From NCBI RefSeq assembly GCF_042466415.1, contig NZ_JAXHCH010000002.1, forward strand, positions 930,001 to 994,000: a stretch of 64,000 nucleotides of DNA, written 5' to 3'. Position numbers and translations under genes: made by a program. The DNA comes from Albirhodobacter sp042466415 (GTDB taxonomy: Bacteria; Pseudomonadota; Alphaproteobacteria; Rhodobacterales; Rhodobacteraceae). The notes below the pieces were generated by a model. The model saw only the letters and a program-made list of their open reading frames with translations. It was not told the DNA's origin and did no database searches. Shown here piece after piece: positions 1 to 10,249 of the stretch (within the stretch, counting starts at the first letter, position 1; every line of letters begins with the position of its first letter).

Positions 1-231
1 CTGCGCGGCCGTGCGCAAGATAGCGAGGAGGTGATCGCCGGCCGGATGGCAAAATCGAGGGACGAGATAAGTCATTGGGCGGAATATGATTATGTCATCG
101 TAAACCGAGACGTCGACGCGGCCGAGGAGGAGGTGAAGACCATCTTGCAAGCCGAGCGCGCGCGGGCGGATCGCCAACCTGGCCTGAACGAATTTGTTCG
201 CGCCCTGAACACGGAGTTTGAAACCCGATGA
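1..231 (+). CDS. gmk: Guanylate kinase, C-terminal part (cut by window start)
   Basis: The reading frame is open from the first base and encodes the last 76 residues of a GMP kinase, which makes GDP from GMP with ATP in the cytoplasm. The tail is typical of the family: [20 protein letters not shown], then a basic helix and a final FVRALN segment. The lid and P-loop lie before the window. The stop overlaps the next start (ATGA), so it is probably translationally coupled to the carbonic-anhydrase-like gene. Confidence 0.9.
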   Translation: MRGRAQDSEEVIAGRMAKSRDEISHWAEYDYVIVNRDVDAAEEEVKTILQAERARADRQPGLNEFVRALNTEFETR

Positions 232-746
232 TCTATTCGCTCGACGGCATTTCACCGCAGATCGCGCCAAACGCTTGGGTCGCTCCCGATGCCAATCTCA
301 TCGGCAAAGTTGTTTTGGAAGATGAGGCTTCGGTCTGGTTCGGGTGCACATTGCGCGGCGACAATGAGGAAATCCGGATTGGACGGGGATCAAACGTGCA
401 AGAAAACTGCGTGTTGCACACCGATATGGGCTCGCCCCTGATCATTGGCGCGGATTGCACGGTGGGGCATAAAGCGATGTTGCACGGGTGTATTATCGGT
501 GATGGGTCTTTGATTGGAATGGGCGCGATCATTCTGAACGGGGCTAAAATAGGGCGGGGTTGTTTGATCGGGGCAGGGGCTCTGGTCACGGAAAACAAGG
601 ATATTCCCGATTGCAGCCTTGTTATGGGAAGCCCTGCCAAAGTCGTTCGGCAATTGGACGAGGCCGCACGTGAGAAACTAAAAGCGTCGGCGGCAGGCTA
701 CCGTGCCAATGCGCGACGCTTCGCACAGACACTCGTCCCTTTGTGA
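228..746 (+). CDS. Gamma-carbonic anhydrase-like hexapeptide protein
   Basis: This 172-residue protein is a left-handed beta helix made of hexapeptide repeats (about residues 12-140) with a short C-terminal helix, the build of the YrdA/PaaY group of gamma-class carbonic anhydrases. Three histidines stand where the family binds metal: H64 (CVLHTD), H81 and H86 (VGHKAMLH). Zinc- or iron-dependent CO2 hydration is possible, but many relatives have no proven activity, so the reaction is an inference. It overlaps gmk by four bases (ATGA) and is followed by a convergent gene. Confidence 0.85.
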   Translation: MIYSLDGISPQIAPNAWVAPDANLIGKVVLEDEASVWFGCTLRGDNEEIRIGRGSNVQENCVLHTDMGSPLIIGADCTVGHKAMLHGCIIGDGSLIGMGAIILNGAKIGRGCLIGAGALVTENKDIPDCSLVMGSPAKVVRQLDEAAREKLKASAAGYRANARRFAQTLVPL

Positions 747-765
747 TCGCACGGGACGCGGCAGG

Positions 766-1185
766 CTACCGCGAGAGATCGGATTTCCGGTTGGGACAAG
801 GCACTTCGATCAGCCGGAAATCCAGACGCGGAAACCGGTTTTCAACCTCTTTACAAATCAATTGCGCGTTGGGAACCGGACGCGAAAAAGCTCGGATGCG
901 CCCAGAATACCCATAATTGATAAGACGATTGGTCAGGTCAAAAACATCATGCCCTGATCCAATCAAGGGCACCATGACAACGTCAGGCGCGACCTGTTCC
1001 AAAAACTTCCGCGACACGCTCTCGCCGGTACAGGTTACGACATTGGCGCCGATCAAGCTGCGCAGGGCAGCGGGAATGTCGTGGGTAGGGTCAATCAGAA
1101 GTACGCGACGGATCGCGTAAGATTCGCGCGCAAATTGCGCGGCAATTGACGAGTGAACTGCACTCCCAAAGGGCATAATTGCCAT
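766..1185 (-). CDS. Hypothetical receiver-like protein
   Basis: Not recognised as a named family. The 139-residue sequence reads like one degenerate CheY-type receiver fold: strand RRVLLIDPT, helix PAALRSLIGANVV, strand PDVVMVPLIG, helix DVFDLTNRLINYGY, strand GRIRAFSRP and a last helix. The aspartate that receives phosphate in true receivers is replaced in the PDVVMVPL strand, so a phospho-independent role is likely if it is a receiver at all. It is transcribed away from phoR, with 277 bases between them. A second ATG lies three codons inside. The DNA-free, single-domain build and the neighbour suggest, but do not show, a signalling role. Confidence 0.6.
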   Translation of the reverse strand: MAIMPFGSAVHSSIAAQFARESYAIRRVLLIDPTHDIPAALRSLIGANVVTCTGESVSRKFLEQVAPDVVMVPLIGSGHDVFDLTNRLINYGYSGRIRAFSRPVPNAQLICKEVENRFPRLDFRLIEVPCPNRKSDLSR

Positions 1186-1389
1186 AATTCATCCTGAATC
1201 TACCCGACGACGCGGGACAAACGACTTCGTCGCTCGGTGGTTAATTCTAACAACCTCCTACCCCAGCGACAAGTTTCAACCCGTGATTGTTCGCGCAAAT
1301 ACGTAAATAAATAATTTATAAAATGCCTGAACCCCGTCCGTTTATGCCGCCACGCGTCAATTTAACCAGAATTTTCAGTGAAATCCGCA

Positions 1390-1418
1390 TTGTCACGCTC
1401 TCGTCACGTTCATCACCT
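1390..1418 (+). promoter_or_regulatory. PHO-box-like triple direct repeat upstream of phoR
   Basis: Three 7-base units repeat with an exact 11-base period: TTGTCAC (1390), TCGTCAC (1401) and ATCACCT (1412), each separated by four bases. This is the architecture of PhoB binding sites (CTGTCAT-N4-CTGTCAT). A TATTAA -10-like element follows at 1427-1432, eight bases downstream, the usual position in PhoB-activated promoters that lack a -35 box. It implies phosphate-starvation induction of phoR. Confidence 0.6.
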
Positions 1419-1462
1419 TGATTCCATATTAAAGAAGCGGCAATCGTGCCGCGGGAGGCGCC

Positions 1463-2497
1463 ATGGATATGATTTCAACCGACGCAGTTTTGGCAGGGAT
1501 TCCTAGCCCGACACTGCTTATCGACAAGAACGAGCGGATTGCGCAAACAAACGCCGCGGCGGATAGTCATTTCGGCGCCGTGGCCGGGCGCAGCTTTGTG
1601 ACTGTGCTGCGCAACCCGGGATTGATTGAGGCGCTGTCAGGGGCGCTTTCGGGCGAGGGCGCGCGCGAATTGCGGATCGTTTCGACATCCGCCGCGCGGA
1701 TCGACACCCCGATGCTCGTTCGCGTCACACCGTTGACGGGTTCAGCTTACGTGATGATGGTGTTCGAAGATCTCTCCGGCATTGAAGACGCGGAAGCCAT
1801 GCGCCGCGATTTCGTCGCCAATGTGAGCCACGAGCTGCGTACGCCGCTGACCGCCTTGATGGGTTTTATCGAAACGCTGCGCGGGGCTGCGCGGGATGAT
1901 CCGGCCGCTCGCGAGCGGTTCTTGTCGATTATGGAGCGCGAAGCGCTCAGAATGAACAGATTGGTGGGTGATCTTCTGTCGCTCAGCCGCGTGGAGGCCG
2001 AAGAACGTCGTCGCCCCGAGCACCCCGTCGATCTTTCGCTTGTTGTCCAATCCGTGATGCAGTCGCTTCGTCCGCACGCGCAAACGGCCAATGTAACGTT
2101 CGACCGCATCGGAGAAACAGGCCCGTTGAAAGTGCCCGCCGATGCCGATCAAATCACGCAAGTTCTGACCAACCTCATTGAAAACGCGATGAAATACGGC
2201 GGAAGCGGAGGGCGTGTCGAGATTAAGCTGCACCGGATCGCGCATGAGCCGGTTCTGCGCGGGCCCGCTATTGCGGTTGAGGTGCGCGATTTCGGCGAGG
2301 GTATTGCGCCGCAGCATATCGCGCGCCTGACAGAGCGCTTCTACCGCGTCGACACGCACCGCTCACGCGAGCAAGGCGGCACGGGCTTGGGCCTTGCCAT
2401 CGTAAAACATATCATCTCACGCCATCGCGGGCGGCTCAAAATAACCTCCGAACAAGGGGTAGGGTCTTGTTTCGCGGTGCTGTTGCCCGAATCCTGA
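1463..2497 (+). CDS. phoR: PhoR-type phosphate regulon histidine kinase
   Basis: A 344-residue sensor kinase with an N-terminal PAS-like domain (about 8-105), a HisKA dimerisation domain with the phosphorylatable H123 in NVSHELRTPLT, and an HATPase_c domain showing the N box (NLIENAMKYGG), G1 box (DFGEGI) and G2 box (GGTGLGLAI). No transmembrane segment is visible, unlike E. coli PhoR, so it would be cytosolic or membrane-associated through partners. The start follows GGGAGG. Assignment as PhoR rests on the family-like PAS-HisKA-HATPase layout plus the PHO-box-like repeat just upstream; pst, phoU and phoB are not adjacent, so another orthodox kinase remains possible. Confidence 0.75.
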   Translation: MDMISTDAVLAGIPSPTLLIDKNERIAQTNAAADSHFGAVAGRSFVTVLRNPGLIEALSGALSGEGARELRIVSTSAARIDTPMLVRVTPLTGSAYVMMVFEDLSGIEDAEAMRRDFVANVSHELRTPLTALMGFIETLRGAARDDPAARERFLSIMEREALRMNRLVGDLLSLSRVEAEERRRPEHPVDLSLVVQSVMQSLRPHAQTANVTFDRIGETGPLKVPADADQITQVLTNLIENAMKYGGSGGRVEIKLHRIAHEPVLRGPAIAVEVRDFGEGIAPQHIARLTERFYRVDTHRSREQGGTGLGLAIVKHIISRHRGRLKITSEQGVGSCFAVLLPES

Positions 2498-4261
<1,764 letters not shown>

Positions 4262-4266
4262 AAGAA

Positions 4267-4310
4267 GACCGCTCGTAGCGTCCTTTGAAAACGACGTTAC
4301 GAGCGGGGTC
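4267..4310 (+). terminator. Hairpin after pgm
   Basis: Arms at 4271-4282 and 4293-4304 pair over 12 bases with one G:T wobble, and an outer GACC/GGTC pair adds four more. There is no T-run after it, so it may be a terminator without a U-tract or an mRNA 3' stabiliser. Confidence 0.4.
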
Positions 4311-4447
4311 TGCGCTAAGGAGAGAGCGTCTTGAAAATAAGATCAGTTTAACTCCTATAATCAGTATTATGTAACTATACTAGATAGAAATACGCGAGGA
4401 AACATGAGCTTCCACGCGTATCCCTATGGAATTGAACGCAAAAAGAC

Positions 4448-5416
4448 TTACGGAATGAGGATCGTCGAACCTGTCGTCTGACGTGCCTCCAATGCATCTT
4501 GCGCCTGACCTACCTCTGACAATGCATAGCGCCCAGAGATCGTGATCTTGATCGCGCCGCTCTCGATGAGATCAAACAAAGAGGAAGCCGCCTGCGCCAT
4601 CCAACCTGGCTTTGCGGTGTGATGGAACAACGTTGGTCGCGTAAGCCGCAAGGACCCTCGCGTCAGGTCGTTGATCGTGAACTCTTTGCTCGGCCCGGAG
4701 CTTTGCCCGAAGGACACAAGTGTTCCGAACCGCTGCAACACGTCGAGCGAACGCATCACCGTATCCGCACCAACGGAATCGTATACCGCAGGAACGCCTT
4801 CGCCGCCCGTGATCTCCATGACACGTGCAACGAAATCCTCGCTCCGATAATCGATGACATGCGCATAGCCATGAGCCCGAGCGAGCGCACATTTCGTTGC
4901 GCCGCCAGCCGTACCGATCGCCGTGACGCCCATCGCTTTTAGCCACTGACCCGCGATCAGTCCAACGCCGCCAGCCGCCGCGTGAACCAATACCGTGTCA
5001 CCCCGTGAAACGGGATAGCTATGCGTAATCAGGTAGTTGACAGTCAATCCTTTCAGCATGACCGCAGCGCCAATCTCATCTGAAATCCCGTCCGGCAGAA
5101 CGACAACGGACGCCTCGGGCACGACGCGATGGCTGCTATACGCGCCTCCGCCCGCGATCACATACGCAACCCGCGTACCGACTTTTAGCGTGACATCCGG
5201 CCCAACCGCCTCAATCACGCCAGCCGCTTCGCCGCCGGCCACGAAATTTGGTGGCACAGGGTAAAGACCGGTGCGTTGGTAGATATCGATGAAATTCAGC
5301 CCCACAGCCGTCTGCCGGATCAGAATCTCGCCTGCGGCGGGTTCGGGGCAATCAATTTCTACCCGTGCGAGCTGGTCTGTGCCGCCTGCTTCTTTCACAA
5401 CGATCTTATATGGCAT
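4448..5416 (-). CDS. Quinone oxidoreductase, zinc-independent MDR family
   Basis: A 322-residue NADPH:quinone reductase-like protein of the medium-chain dehydrogenase family. The N-terminal GroES-like part carries QTAVGLNFIDIYQRTGLYP, typical of Qor proteins, and lacks the catalytic zinc cysteines of alcohol dehydrogenases. The Rossmann domain has the nucleotide-binding VHAAAGGVGLIAGQWLKA, and the Qor-type YRSEDF and SFGQSSGP segments follow. ATG at 5416 is chosen over the longer frame because GGGAGG precedes it and the protein then begins MPYKIVV, as in relatives. The preferred electron acceptor cannot be read from sequence. Confidence 0.88.
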   Translation of the reverse strand: MPYKIVVKEAGGTDQLARVEIDCPEPAAGEILIRQTAVGLNFIDIYQRTGLYPVPPNFVAGGEAAGVIEAVGPDVTLKVGTRVAYVIAGGGAYSSHRVVPEASVVVLPDGISDEIGAAVMLKGLTVNYLITHSYPVSRGDTVLVHAAAGGVGLIAGQWLKAMGVTAIGTAGGATKCALARAHGYAHVIDYRSEDFVARVMEITGGEGVPAVYDSVGADTVMRSLDVLQRFGTLVSFGQSSGPSKEFTINDLTRGSLRLTRPTLFHHTAKPGWMAQAASSLFDLIESGAIKITISGRYALSEVGQAQDALEARQTTGSTILIP

Positions 5417-5665
5417 TGAGCCTCCCAGTTGGTTAACTTTCGCGCGTAACACGTTGCGAAATATGTCTAAAATGAATACAAAAGAACGGCCATGCACGGT
5501 GCGATGGCATCTCCCCGCGACACCTTTGCACTCGTCTGCGCCTGCGTCAATTCCGTCAGGCGGTCATAGCGGCATCACGACGCTTGCCATTGGCTGGCAG
5601 ATTGGCCAATAGAGATTGACCCCACCAGTTCGCTGCGCCGCGGACATTTGGCAAAGGAACCGCAC

Positions 5666-6370
5666 ATGGCCTTCACTCAAGCGTTCAACCGTTCAATCAA
5701 AATCGCTCCGTCGATCCTGTCCGCCGATTTCGCGAATTTCGGCGCGGAATGTCAGGCGATTGAGGCGCAGGGCTGTGACTGGGTACATGTCGACGTGATG
5801 GATGGCCATTTCGTTCCCAATATCACCTTCGGACCGGCGACCTGTGCCGCAATTCGCCCGCATATCAAAGGGGTGATGGATGTGCATTTGATGATTGCCC
5901 CCGTCGATCCCTATATTGACGCGTTTGCGACGGCCGGTGCCGATGTGATTACGGCACATCTTGAGGCTGGCCCGCATATTCACCGCACATTGCAAGCCAT
6001 CCGTGGCGCAGGCGCGAAGGCCGGTCTTGCGATCAATCCCGGAACGGGGCTCGACGATGTGAAGCATTTGCTCGACATGGTTGATCTTGTTTGCATCATG
6101 ACAGTTAACCCAGGCTTTGGCGGCCAGAAGTTCATTCACTCGCAGGTCGAGAAAGTTCGTGATTTGCGCGCGATGATCGGTGATCGTCCCGTCCATATCG
6201 AGATCGACGGTGGCGTCACGGTCGAGACCGCACCGCTTGTTGCGGCAGCCGGTGCGGATGTTCTGGTTGCCGGATCGGCGGTGTTCAAAGGCGGTTCCGT
6301 CAGCAACCCCGCGCCTTACGGCGAGAATATCCGCGCGATCCGTGCCGCAGCCGAAGCCGCCTGCGCGTAA
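5666..6370 (+). CDS. rpe: Ribulose-phosphate 3-epimerase
   Basis: A 234-residue TIM-barrel enzyme interconverting ribulose 5-phosphate and xylulose 5-phosphate in the pentose phosphate pathway. Signature segments are IAPSILSADF (start of barrel), HVDVMDGHFVPNITFG with metal-binding His and Asp, DVHLMI, MTVNPGFGGQKF and the late EIDGGV. ATG at 5666 follows AAAGGAAC; a TTG 18 bases upstream is less likely. It lies 11 bases before gph, forming a sugar-phosphate/phosphoglycolate pair often seen together in Proteobacteria. Confidence 0.95.
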   Translation: MAFTQAFNRSIKIAPSILSADFANFGAECQAIEAQGCDWVHVDVMDGHFVPNITFGPATCAAIRPHIKGVMDVHLMIAPVDPYIDAFATAGADVITAHLEAGPHIHRTLQAIRGAGAKAGLAINPGTGLDDVKHLLDMVDLVCIMTVNPGFGGQKFIHSQVEKVRDLRAMIGDRPVHIEIDGGVTVETAPLVAAAGADVLVAGSAVFKGGSVSNPAPYGENIRAIRAAAEAACA

Positions 6371-6381
6371 GAGCAAAGGCG

Positions 6382-7083
6382 ATGACGATCTCCGCGCCCT
6401 GCCCTATAATCTTCGATCTTGACGGCACCTTGATCGACAGCGCGCCCGATATTCACGCCACCGTAAACCGGACGCTCCAAGCCTATGGCTACGGTGGTTT
6501 GAGCTTCGCGCAGGTGCGCAGCTTCATCGGGCACGGGGCTCCGCATCTGATCGAGCGCGTTATCGGGACGCTCCCGAATGCGCTCGATGCGGACATGAAG
6601 GCCTCGTTTCTGAACGATTTTCTGCGCGCGTATGATCAGGCGGTCGATCTCACGCATCTCTACCCCAATGTGCGCGGAGCATTGCAACACCTGATGGACA
6701 ACGGCCATCCTTTGGCGATTTGCACGAACAAACCTGTGCAGCCGACGCAGTCAATCCTCGCACATCTCGGGATCTCTGATTTCTTTAAGCCGGTGATTGG
6801 TGGCGACAGTTTGACCACCAAAAAACCCGACCCGGCCCCTTTGCGCGCTGTGCTGGCGACGCTTTCATGCGATCCTGCAAACGCGCTTTATGTCGGGGAT
6901 AGCGAAGTCGACGCGCAAACTGCGCAGGCTGCGGGGGTTTCATTCGCGCTTTACGCGCACGGGTACCGGAAATCGAGCTGCGCCGAGATCGCATCGCGCT
7001 TTGGCTGCGCGTTGATTTTCGATGATTTCACCGAACTCACGGCCTTTATCGATACCAAAACTCCTCCCATCACGGCCCCTTGA
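6382..7083 (+). CDS. gph: Phosphoglycolate phosphatase, HAD family
   Basis: A 233-residue haloacid-dehalogenase hydrolase. Motif I is FDLDGTLIDSAPD with the nucleophilic aspartate, motif II is CTNKP, motif III lies in TKKPDPAP, and motif IV is VGDSEVD. A helical cap sits between motifs I and II. The family removes phosphate from 2-phosphoglycolate arising from oxygenation or DNA repair. It follows rpe by 11 bases, so they are probably co-transcribed. Substrate assignment rests on family resemblance and the rpe neighbour. Confidence 0.85.
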   Translation: MTISAPCPIIFDLDGTLIDSAPDIHATVNRTLQAYGYGGLSFAQVRSFIGHGAPHLIERVIGTLPNALDADMKASFLNDFLRAYDQAVDLTHLYPNVRGALQHLMDNGHPLAICTNKPVQPTQSILAHLGISDFFKPVIGGDSLTTKKPDPAPLRAVLATLSCDPANALYVGDSEVDAQTAQAAGVSFALYAHGYRKSSCAEIASRFGCALIFDDFTELTAFIDTKTPPITAP

Positions 7084-7187
7084 TGCAAAGCGCGCAAGCC
7101 ACGCTTGAACACGCGCGGGATGCACGTAAATATAGACCCAAAGCTGATCTGCATGCAGATCCGGCGCTAGAAAATGGAGAAAATCAT

Positions 7188-7625
7188 ATGGACCTGCGGC
7201 AGATCACACCCGATTTCGCGGTTGCCCCTCAGATCGAGACGGAGGACCTACAGGCACTTGCAAACGCAGGCTATCGCGCCGTGATCTGTAACCGTCCTGA
7301 TGACGAGGTCGGCGGGGATCTCAACTCGCAAATGATGTCGCAACATGCGGCGGAGGCAGGGCTCGCGTTTCATTATCTCCCATACTATCCGGGCGCGATG
7401 ACGCCTGAACTGGTTGCGGAGTTTGAAACTGCCCTCGCGACCATTGACGGCCCGGTGTTTGCCTATTGCCGCTCCGGCACGCGCTCATCCCATTTGTGGG
7501 CGATGAGCCAAGCGGGCCATCGGCCCACACAAGAGATCCTCTCGCTTGCGGCTGAGGCGGGTTACGACAATCGCGCAATGGCCGGACTATTGGAAAGCCA
7601 CGGCGCGCAGCGCAGCGCGAAATAA
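7188..7625 (+). CDS. DUF442/TIGR01244 phosphatase-like protein
   Basis: A 145-residue protein of the DUF442 (beta-lactamase-hydrolase-like phosphatase) group, related to dual-specificity phosphatases and sometimes called sulfur transferase. It begins with the family phrase DLRQITPDFAVAPQI, has GYRAVICNRPDDE in the middle, and carries a Cys-X5-Arg type loop YCRSGTRSS that would hold the catalytic cysteine. In relatives it is often fused or linked to persulfide dioxygenases; here it stands alone after gph. ATG at 7188 is preferred because ATGGAGAA precedes it and the longer frame begins with TTG inside the gph stop. The true substrate is unknown. Confidence 0.8.
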   Translation: MDLRQITPDFAVAPQIETEDLQALANAGYRAVICNRPDDEVGGDLNSQMMSQHAAEAGLAFHYLPYYPGAMTPELVAEFETALATIDGPVFAYCRSGTRSSHLWAMSQAGHRPTQEILSLAAEAGYDNRAMAGLLESHGAQRSAK

Positions 7626-7650
7626 CGCGGCATCCAATTCCCGAAAGACG

Positions 7651-7679
7651 AAAATGCGGCGCAATTTGTGCCGCATTTT
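7651..7679 (+). terminator. Intrinsic terminator after the DUF442 gene
   Basis: A perfect 10-base stem (AAAATGCGGC at 7651-7660 with GCCGCATTTT at 7670-7679) is followed by a short T-rich tail. It ends the gph-side transcript 26 bases after the stop. Confidence 0.65.
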
Positions 7680-7807
7680 GCTTTCAAAAATCGCCTTTAT
7701 CACGCATTTAAATGACATATTTTCACTTTCTCGACAAATCTATTCGATCATGCAAGCTTTCAAACTGGGATAAGTGTTGGTGATTAGAGGACCAAGGCTT
7801 AGCTCCG

Positions 7808-8731
7808 GTGAAACGATCTGATCACGGACGCGATATGCTAAATCATCTGGACGATCTCTTTCAGGCGACAACAGTTGACTCACTTTGGAACCGTCACGTC
7901 GCTTGGATGCGGTCATACGGGTTTAGTTGTGTGACCTACTGGTCCACACGATTTCGCACGGAAAAAAACCTCGGCCAGATTGATGATATGCTGGTGCTAA
8001 GCAATCTGCCCACGGCCTATATCGACAACTATATCGGCCAACGCCTGTTTGAGCACGAGCCCATCATCCGCGGCGCGCAGACCCATAGCCGAAGCTGCAT
8101 GTGGAGTTGGTTCGATGCGCAAGCCCGCACCAATAGCCTCTCCGAGGTTCAGATGTCGCTTCATGCCTTGAACCAGTCGTATGGTTTACGCTCGGGGGTC
8201 TCGCTCGCGTTTCCGGAAAATTCCGCCCGATCCTTCAGTATGATGAACCTTTGCGCCGAGTTGCCAATCAGCCAGCCTGCGCTGGATGAGATGTGGAACG
8301 ACATCGCGCAAGAGGTCTTCATCCTCGCATCCGTTTTCCATATGCGGGTGAACCAAATGCCCCATCCGAGCGTTCGGCAAGTTTTGACGAAGCGTCAACG
8401 CGAAGTGCTCGAATGGGTCGGCGATGGCAAGACAACCGCTACCATCGCGACGATTATGGGGCTCACGCCCACCACTGTTGAAAAGCACCTTCGGTTGGCG
8501 CGTGAAGCCCTGGATGTTGAAACCACCGCGCAGGCAGTGTTGAAGGCGTCAATCCAGAAACAGATCTATGTCTTGCCGCACCCTACTCTGCCAGACGACA
8601 TTCACCTGCCCACTCACCCCCACTGCGTCAGGACCGCGTCGGATCCCCAGCACGGCGCGCGAGAGATGACGCCGAACGCGAGCGCCGTGCGGAAGGATGC
8701 ATCCAATGATCCCTCGGACGCGCAGCAATAA
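7808..8731 (+). CDS. LuxR-family transcriptional regulator (solo)
   Basis: A 307-residue regulator. Residues about 10-170 resemble an autoinducer-binding domain (WMRSYGFSCVTYWS near the start), and residues about 193-250 form a GerE/LuxR helix-turn-helix (LTKRQREVLEWVGDGKTTAT, then TVEKHLRLAREAL). No luxI-type synthase is in the window, so it is a solo receptor here. Some 55 residues after the helix-turn-helix form a Pro/His/Asp-rich tail that ordinary LuxR proteins lack. The annotated start is GTG at 7808; ATG at 7835, with GGAC before it, is an equal alternative. A transcription start leading away from it lies just downstream. Confidence 0.8.
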   Translation: MKRSDHGRDMLNHLDDLFQATTVDSLWNRHVAWMRSYGFSCVTYWSTRFRTEKNLGQIDDMLVLSNLPTAYIDNYIGQRLFEHEPIIRGAQTHSRSCMWSWFDAQARTNSLSEVQMSLHALNQSYGLRSGVSLAFPENSARSFSMMNLCAELPISQPALDEMWNDIAQEVFILASVFHMRVNQMPHPSVRQVLTKRQREVLEWVGDGKTTATIATIMGLTPTTVEKHLRLAREALDVETTAQAVLKASIQKQIYVLPHPTLPDDIHLPTHPHCVRTASDPQHGAREMTPNASAVRKDASNDPSDAQQ

Positions 8732-8822
8732 AAGCGACGAATCTCACGTTAAACGAGACTTAAACGCGAATTTTACATGCATATTAGACAACTTAGACGT
8801 GCGTCCATGAGTATAATCGTGC

Positions 8823-8850
8823 TTGTGGCATCGCCTAAGAGTTATATAAT
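8823..8850 (+). promoter_or_regulatory. Strong sigma-70-like promoter in the luxR-tsf gap
   Basis: TTGTGG at 8823-8828 and a perfect TATAAT at 8845-8850 are separated by 16 bases on the plus strand. No protein gene follows for it before the convergent tsf gene, so it would drive a non-coding transcript. A small dyad, TTACC-TAAT-GGTAA at 8894-8907, lies about 40 bases after the expected start. Confidence 0.45.
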
Positions 8851-8958
8851 GACCGAACAATCTGCGGTTTTTGCTTCGACGTGATAAAAAAGCTTACCTA
8901 ATGGTAACTTCTGGAATCCCTCACTAGATTACGAGCACGAAGTAGGGCAGTATCCAAC

Positions 8959-9074
8959 AGTTCCATGAGTGGTGGCTTCGGCCAGGGAACAGGGGTTCGC
9001 CCCATCGGGAAACCGGGATGTGGTCTGCGCGTTTTAGTGTGGTGTGTTGTGTAATTTGCAGATCACAGCCGGTT
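8959..9074 (+). ncRNA. Candidate structured non-coding RNA
   Basis: Hairpins follow one another closely: GTTCC/GGAAC (8960-8964 with 8986-8990) enclosing TGGC-TTCG-GCCA (8973-8984); GGGG-TTCG-CCCC (8992-9003); CGG-GAAA-CCG (9006-9015). A long stem then joins 9011-9028 to 9058-9074 (AACCGG..TGTGGTCTGC with GCAGATCACA.CCGGTT) across a GT-rich loop; it competes with the GAAA hairpin. UUCG and GNRA tetraloops in series are unusual by chance. No family was recognised: the conserved cores of SRP RNA, 6S RNA, tmRNA and RNase P RNA are not present. The strand is inferred from the promoter at 8823-8850, and the 3' end is not defined. Confidence 0.35.
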
Positions 9075-9080
9075 CTCCTA

Positions 9081-9110
9081 AATCAAGTCATCCCCCAATC
9101 AAGTCATCCC
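9081..9110. repeat. Short tandem repeat, two 14-base copies
   Basis: AATCAAGTCATCCC occurs at 9081-9094 and again at 9097-9110, a 16-base period. A further pair, GTGATGTAC, lies close by at about 9115 and 9139. The repeats sit between the structured region and the tsf terminator; function unknown. Confidence 0.7.
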
Positions 9111-9199
9111 AGATGTGATGTACTATCCGGATCGTCGTCGTGATGTACGGCGCCGTCGTCATTGGGCGGTGAACGTAAGGATTGTATGCCCCCAAAATG

Positions 9200-9224
9200 A
9201 AAAACGCCGCCCCGAAGGGCGGCG
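9200..9224 (-). terminator. Intrinsic terminator of tsf
   Basis: Read on the minus strand, CGCCGCCC-TTCG-GGGCGGCG is a perfect 8-base stem closed by a UUCG tetraloop and followed by five T residues. It lies 24 bases after the tsf stop. Confidence 0.9.
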
Positions 9225-9247
9225 CTTCATAACAGTGCTTAAGAAAA

Positions 9248-10126
9248 TTAAGCGCCAGACATGGTCTTAGCGACCTCAGCTGCGAAATCTTCTTTCTCGA
9301 CAACAATGCCTTCACCAACTTCGACGCGTGCGAAGGAGAGGATCTCCACGCCAGCTTCTTTAGCGGCTTGACCGACAGTGATGTCCGGGTTGATGACGAA
9401 TTTCTGGTTGAGAAGCGTAACTTCTTCCAGGAATTTCTGCATCCGGCCTACGATCATCTTTTCGATCACGGCCTCAGGCTTGCCCAACTCGCGCGCGATG
9501 TCGATCTGAACTTGACGCTCTTTCTCGACGACTGCTGGCGACAGGTCAGCTTCCGACAGCGATGCAGGGTTCGTCGCAGCGATGTGCATCGCGACTTGCT
9601 TCCCGAAAGCTTCGTTCTCGGCCGACATGGCCACCAGAACACCGATTTTGCCCATGTTCGGCGCAGCAGCGTTGTGCACGTAGGACACAACTGCCGGACC
9701 TTCAACGCGCTCCATGCGGCGGATGGTCATGTTCTCGCCGATGACAGCAACAGCCTCGGTCACAACCGTCTCAACGGTTTTGCCGTTCAGATCAGCCGCT
9801 TTGAGCGCATCGATATCCGAAACGGTCAGTGCAACAGTCGCGATGCCCGCAACCATTTTCTGGAAGTCAGCGTTCTTACCAACGAAGTCGGTTTCGGAGT
9901 TCACTTCAACCGCAACGCCAACGCCGCCTTCAACTGCAACAGCCGTGAGGCCCTCAGCAGCAACGCGACCCGATTTTTTCGCGGCTTTCGCGAGACCTTT
10001 GGTGCGGAGCCAGTCAACAGCGGCTTCCATGTCACCATTGTTTTCGGTCAGCGCTTTTTTAGCGTCCATCATGCCTGCGCCGGTGGATTCGCGCAGTTCT
10101 TTCACCATAGCTGCGGTGATTGCCAT
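9248..10126 (-). CDS. tsf: Elongation factor Ts
   Basis: A 292-residue guanine-nucleotide exchange factor for EF-Tu. The N-terminal UBA-like domain reads [18 protein letters not shown] with MMDAKKAL, and the core domain carries [11 protein letters not shown], which contacts EF-Tu. Usual family length. It follows rpsB by 123 bases in the conserved rpsB-tsf ribosomal operon and ends in a strong terminator. Cytoplasmic. Confidence 0.97.
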   Translation of the reverse strand: MAITAAMVKELRESTGAGMMDAKKALTENNGDMEAAVDWLRTKGLAKAAKKSGRVAAEGLTAVAVEGGVGVAVEVNSETDFVGKNADFQKMVAGIATVALTVSDIDALKAADLNGKTVETVVTEAVAVIGENMTIRRMERVEGPAVVSYVHNAAAPNMGKIGVLVAMSAENEAFGKQVAMHIAATNPASLSEADLSPAVVEKERQVQIDIARELGKPEAVIEKMIVGRMQKFLEEVTLLNQKFVINPDITVGQAAKEAGVEILSFARVEVGEGIVVEKEDFAAEVAKTMSGA

Positions 10127-10249
10127 ATTGGCTCTCCTCGAATGAAATGCCTATGGCAGGGTTACCCCTGCCCGGTATCAAAGATGTGACATCCAAGATG
10201 CACGTCTTAGCGTGACGAGAGGCGCCATATCGGGCGCCTCTCAAATCAA

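Noticed and set aside
8823..9110. Known RNAs (SRP RNA, 6S RNA, tmRNA, RNase P RNA) for the structured gap
   Set aside because: The conserved cores of these RNAs, such as the GGAAGGAAGC-type SRP loop, are absent.
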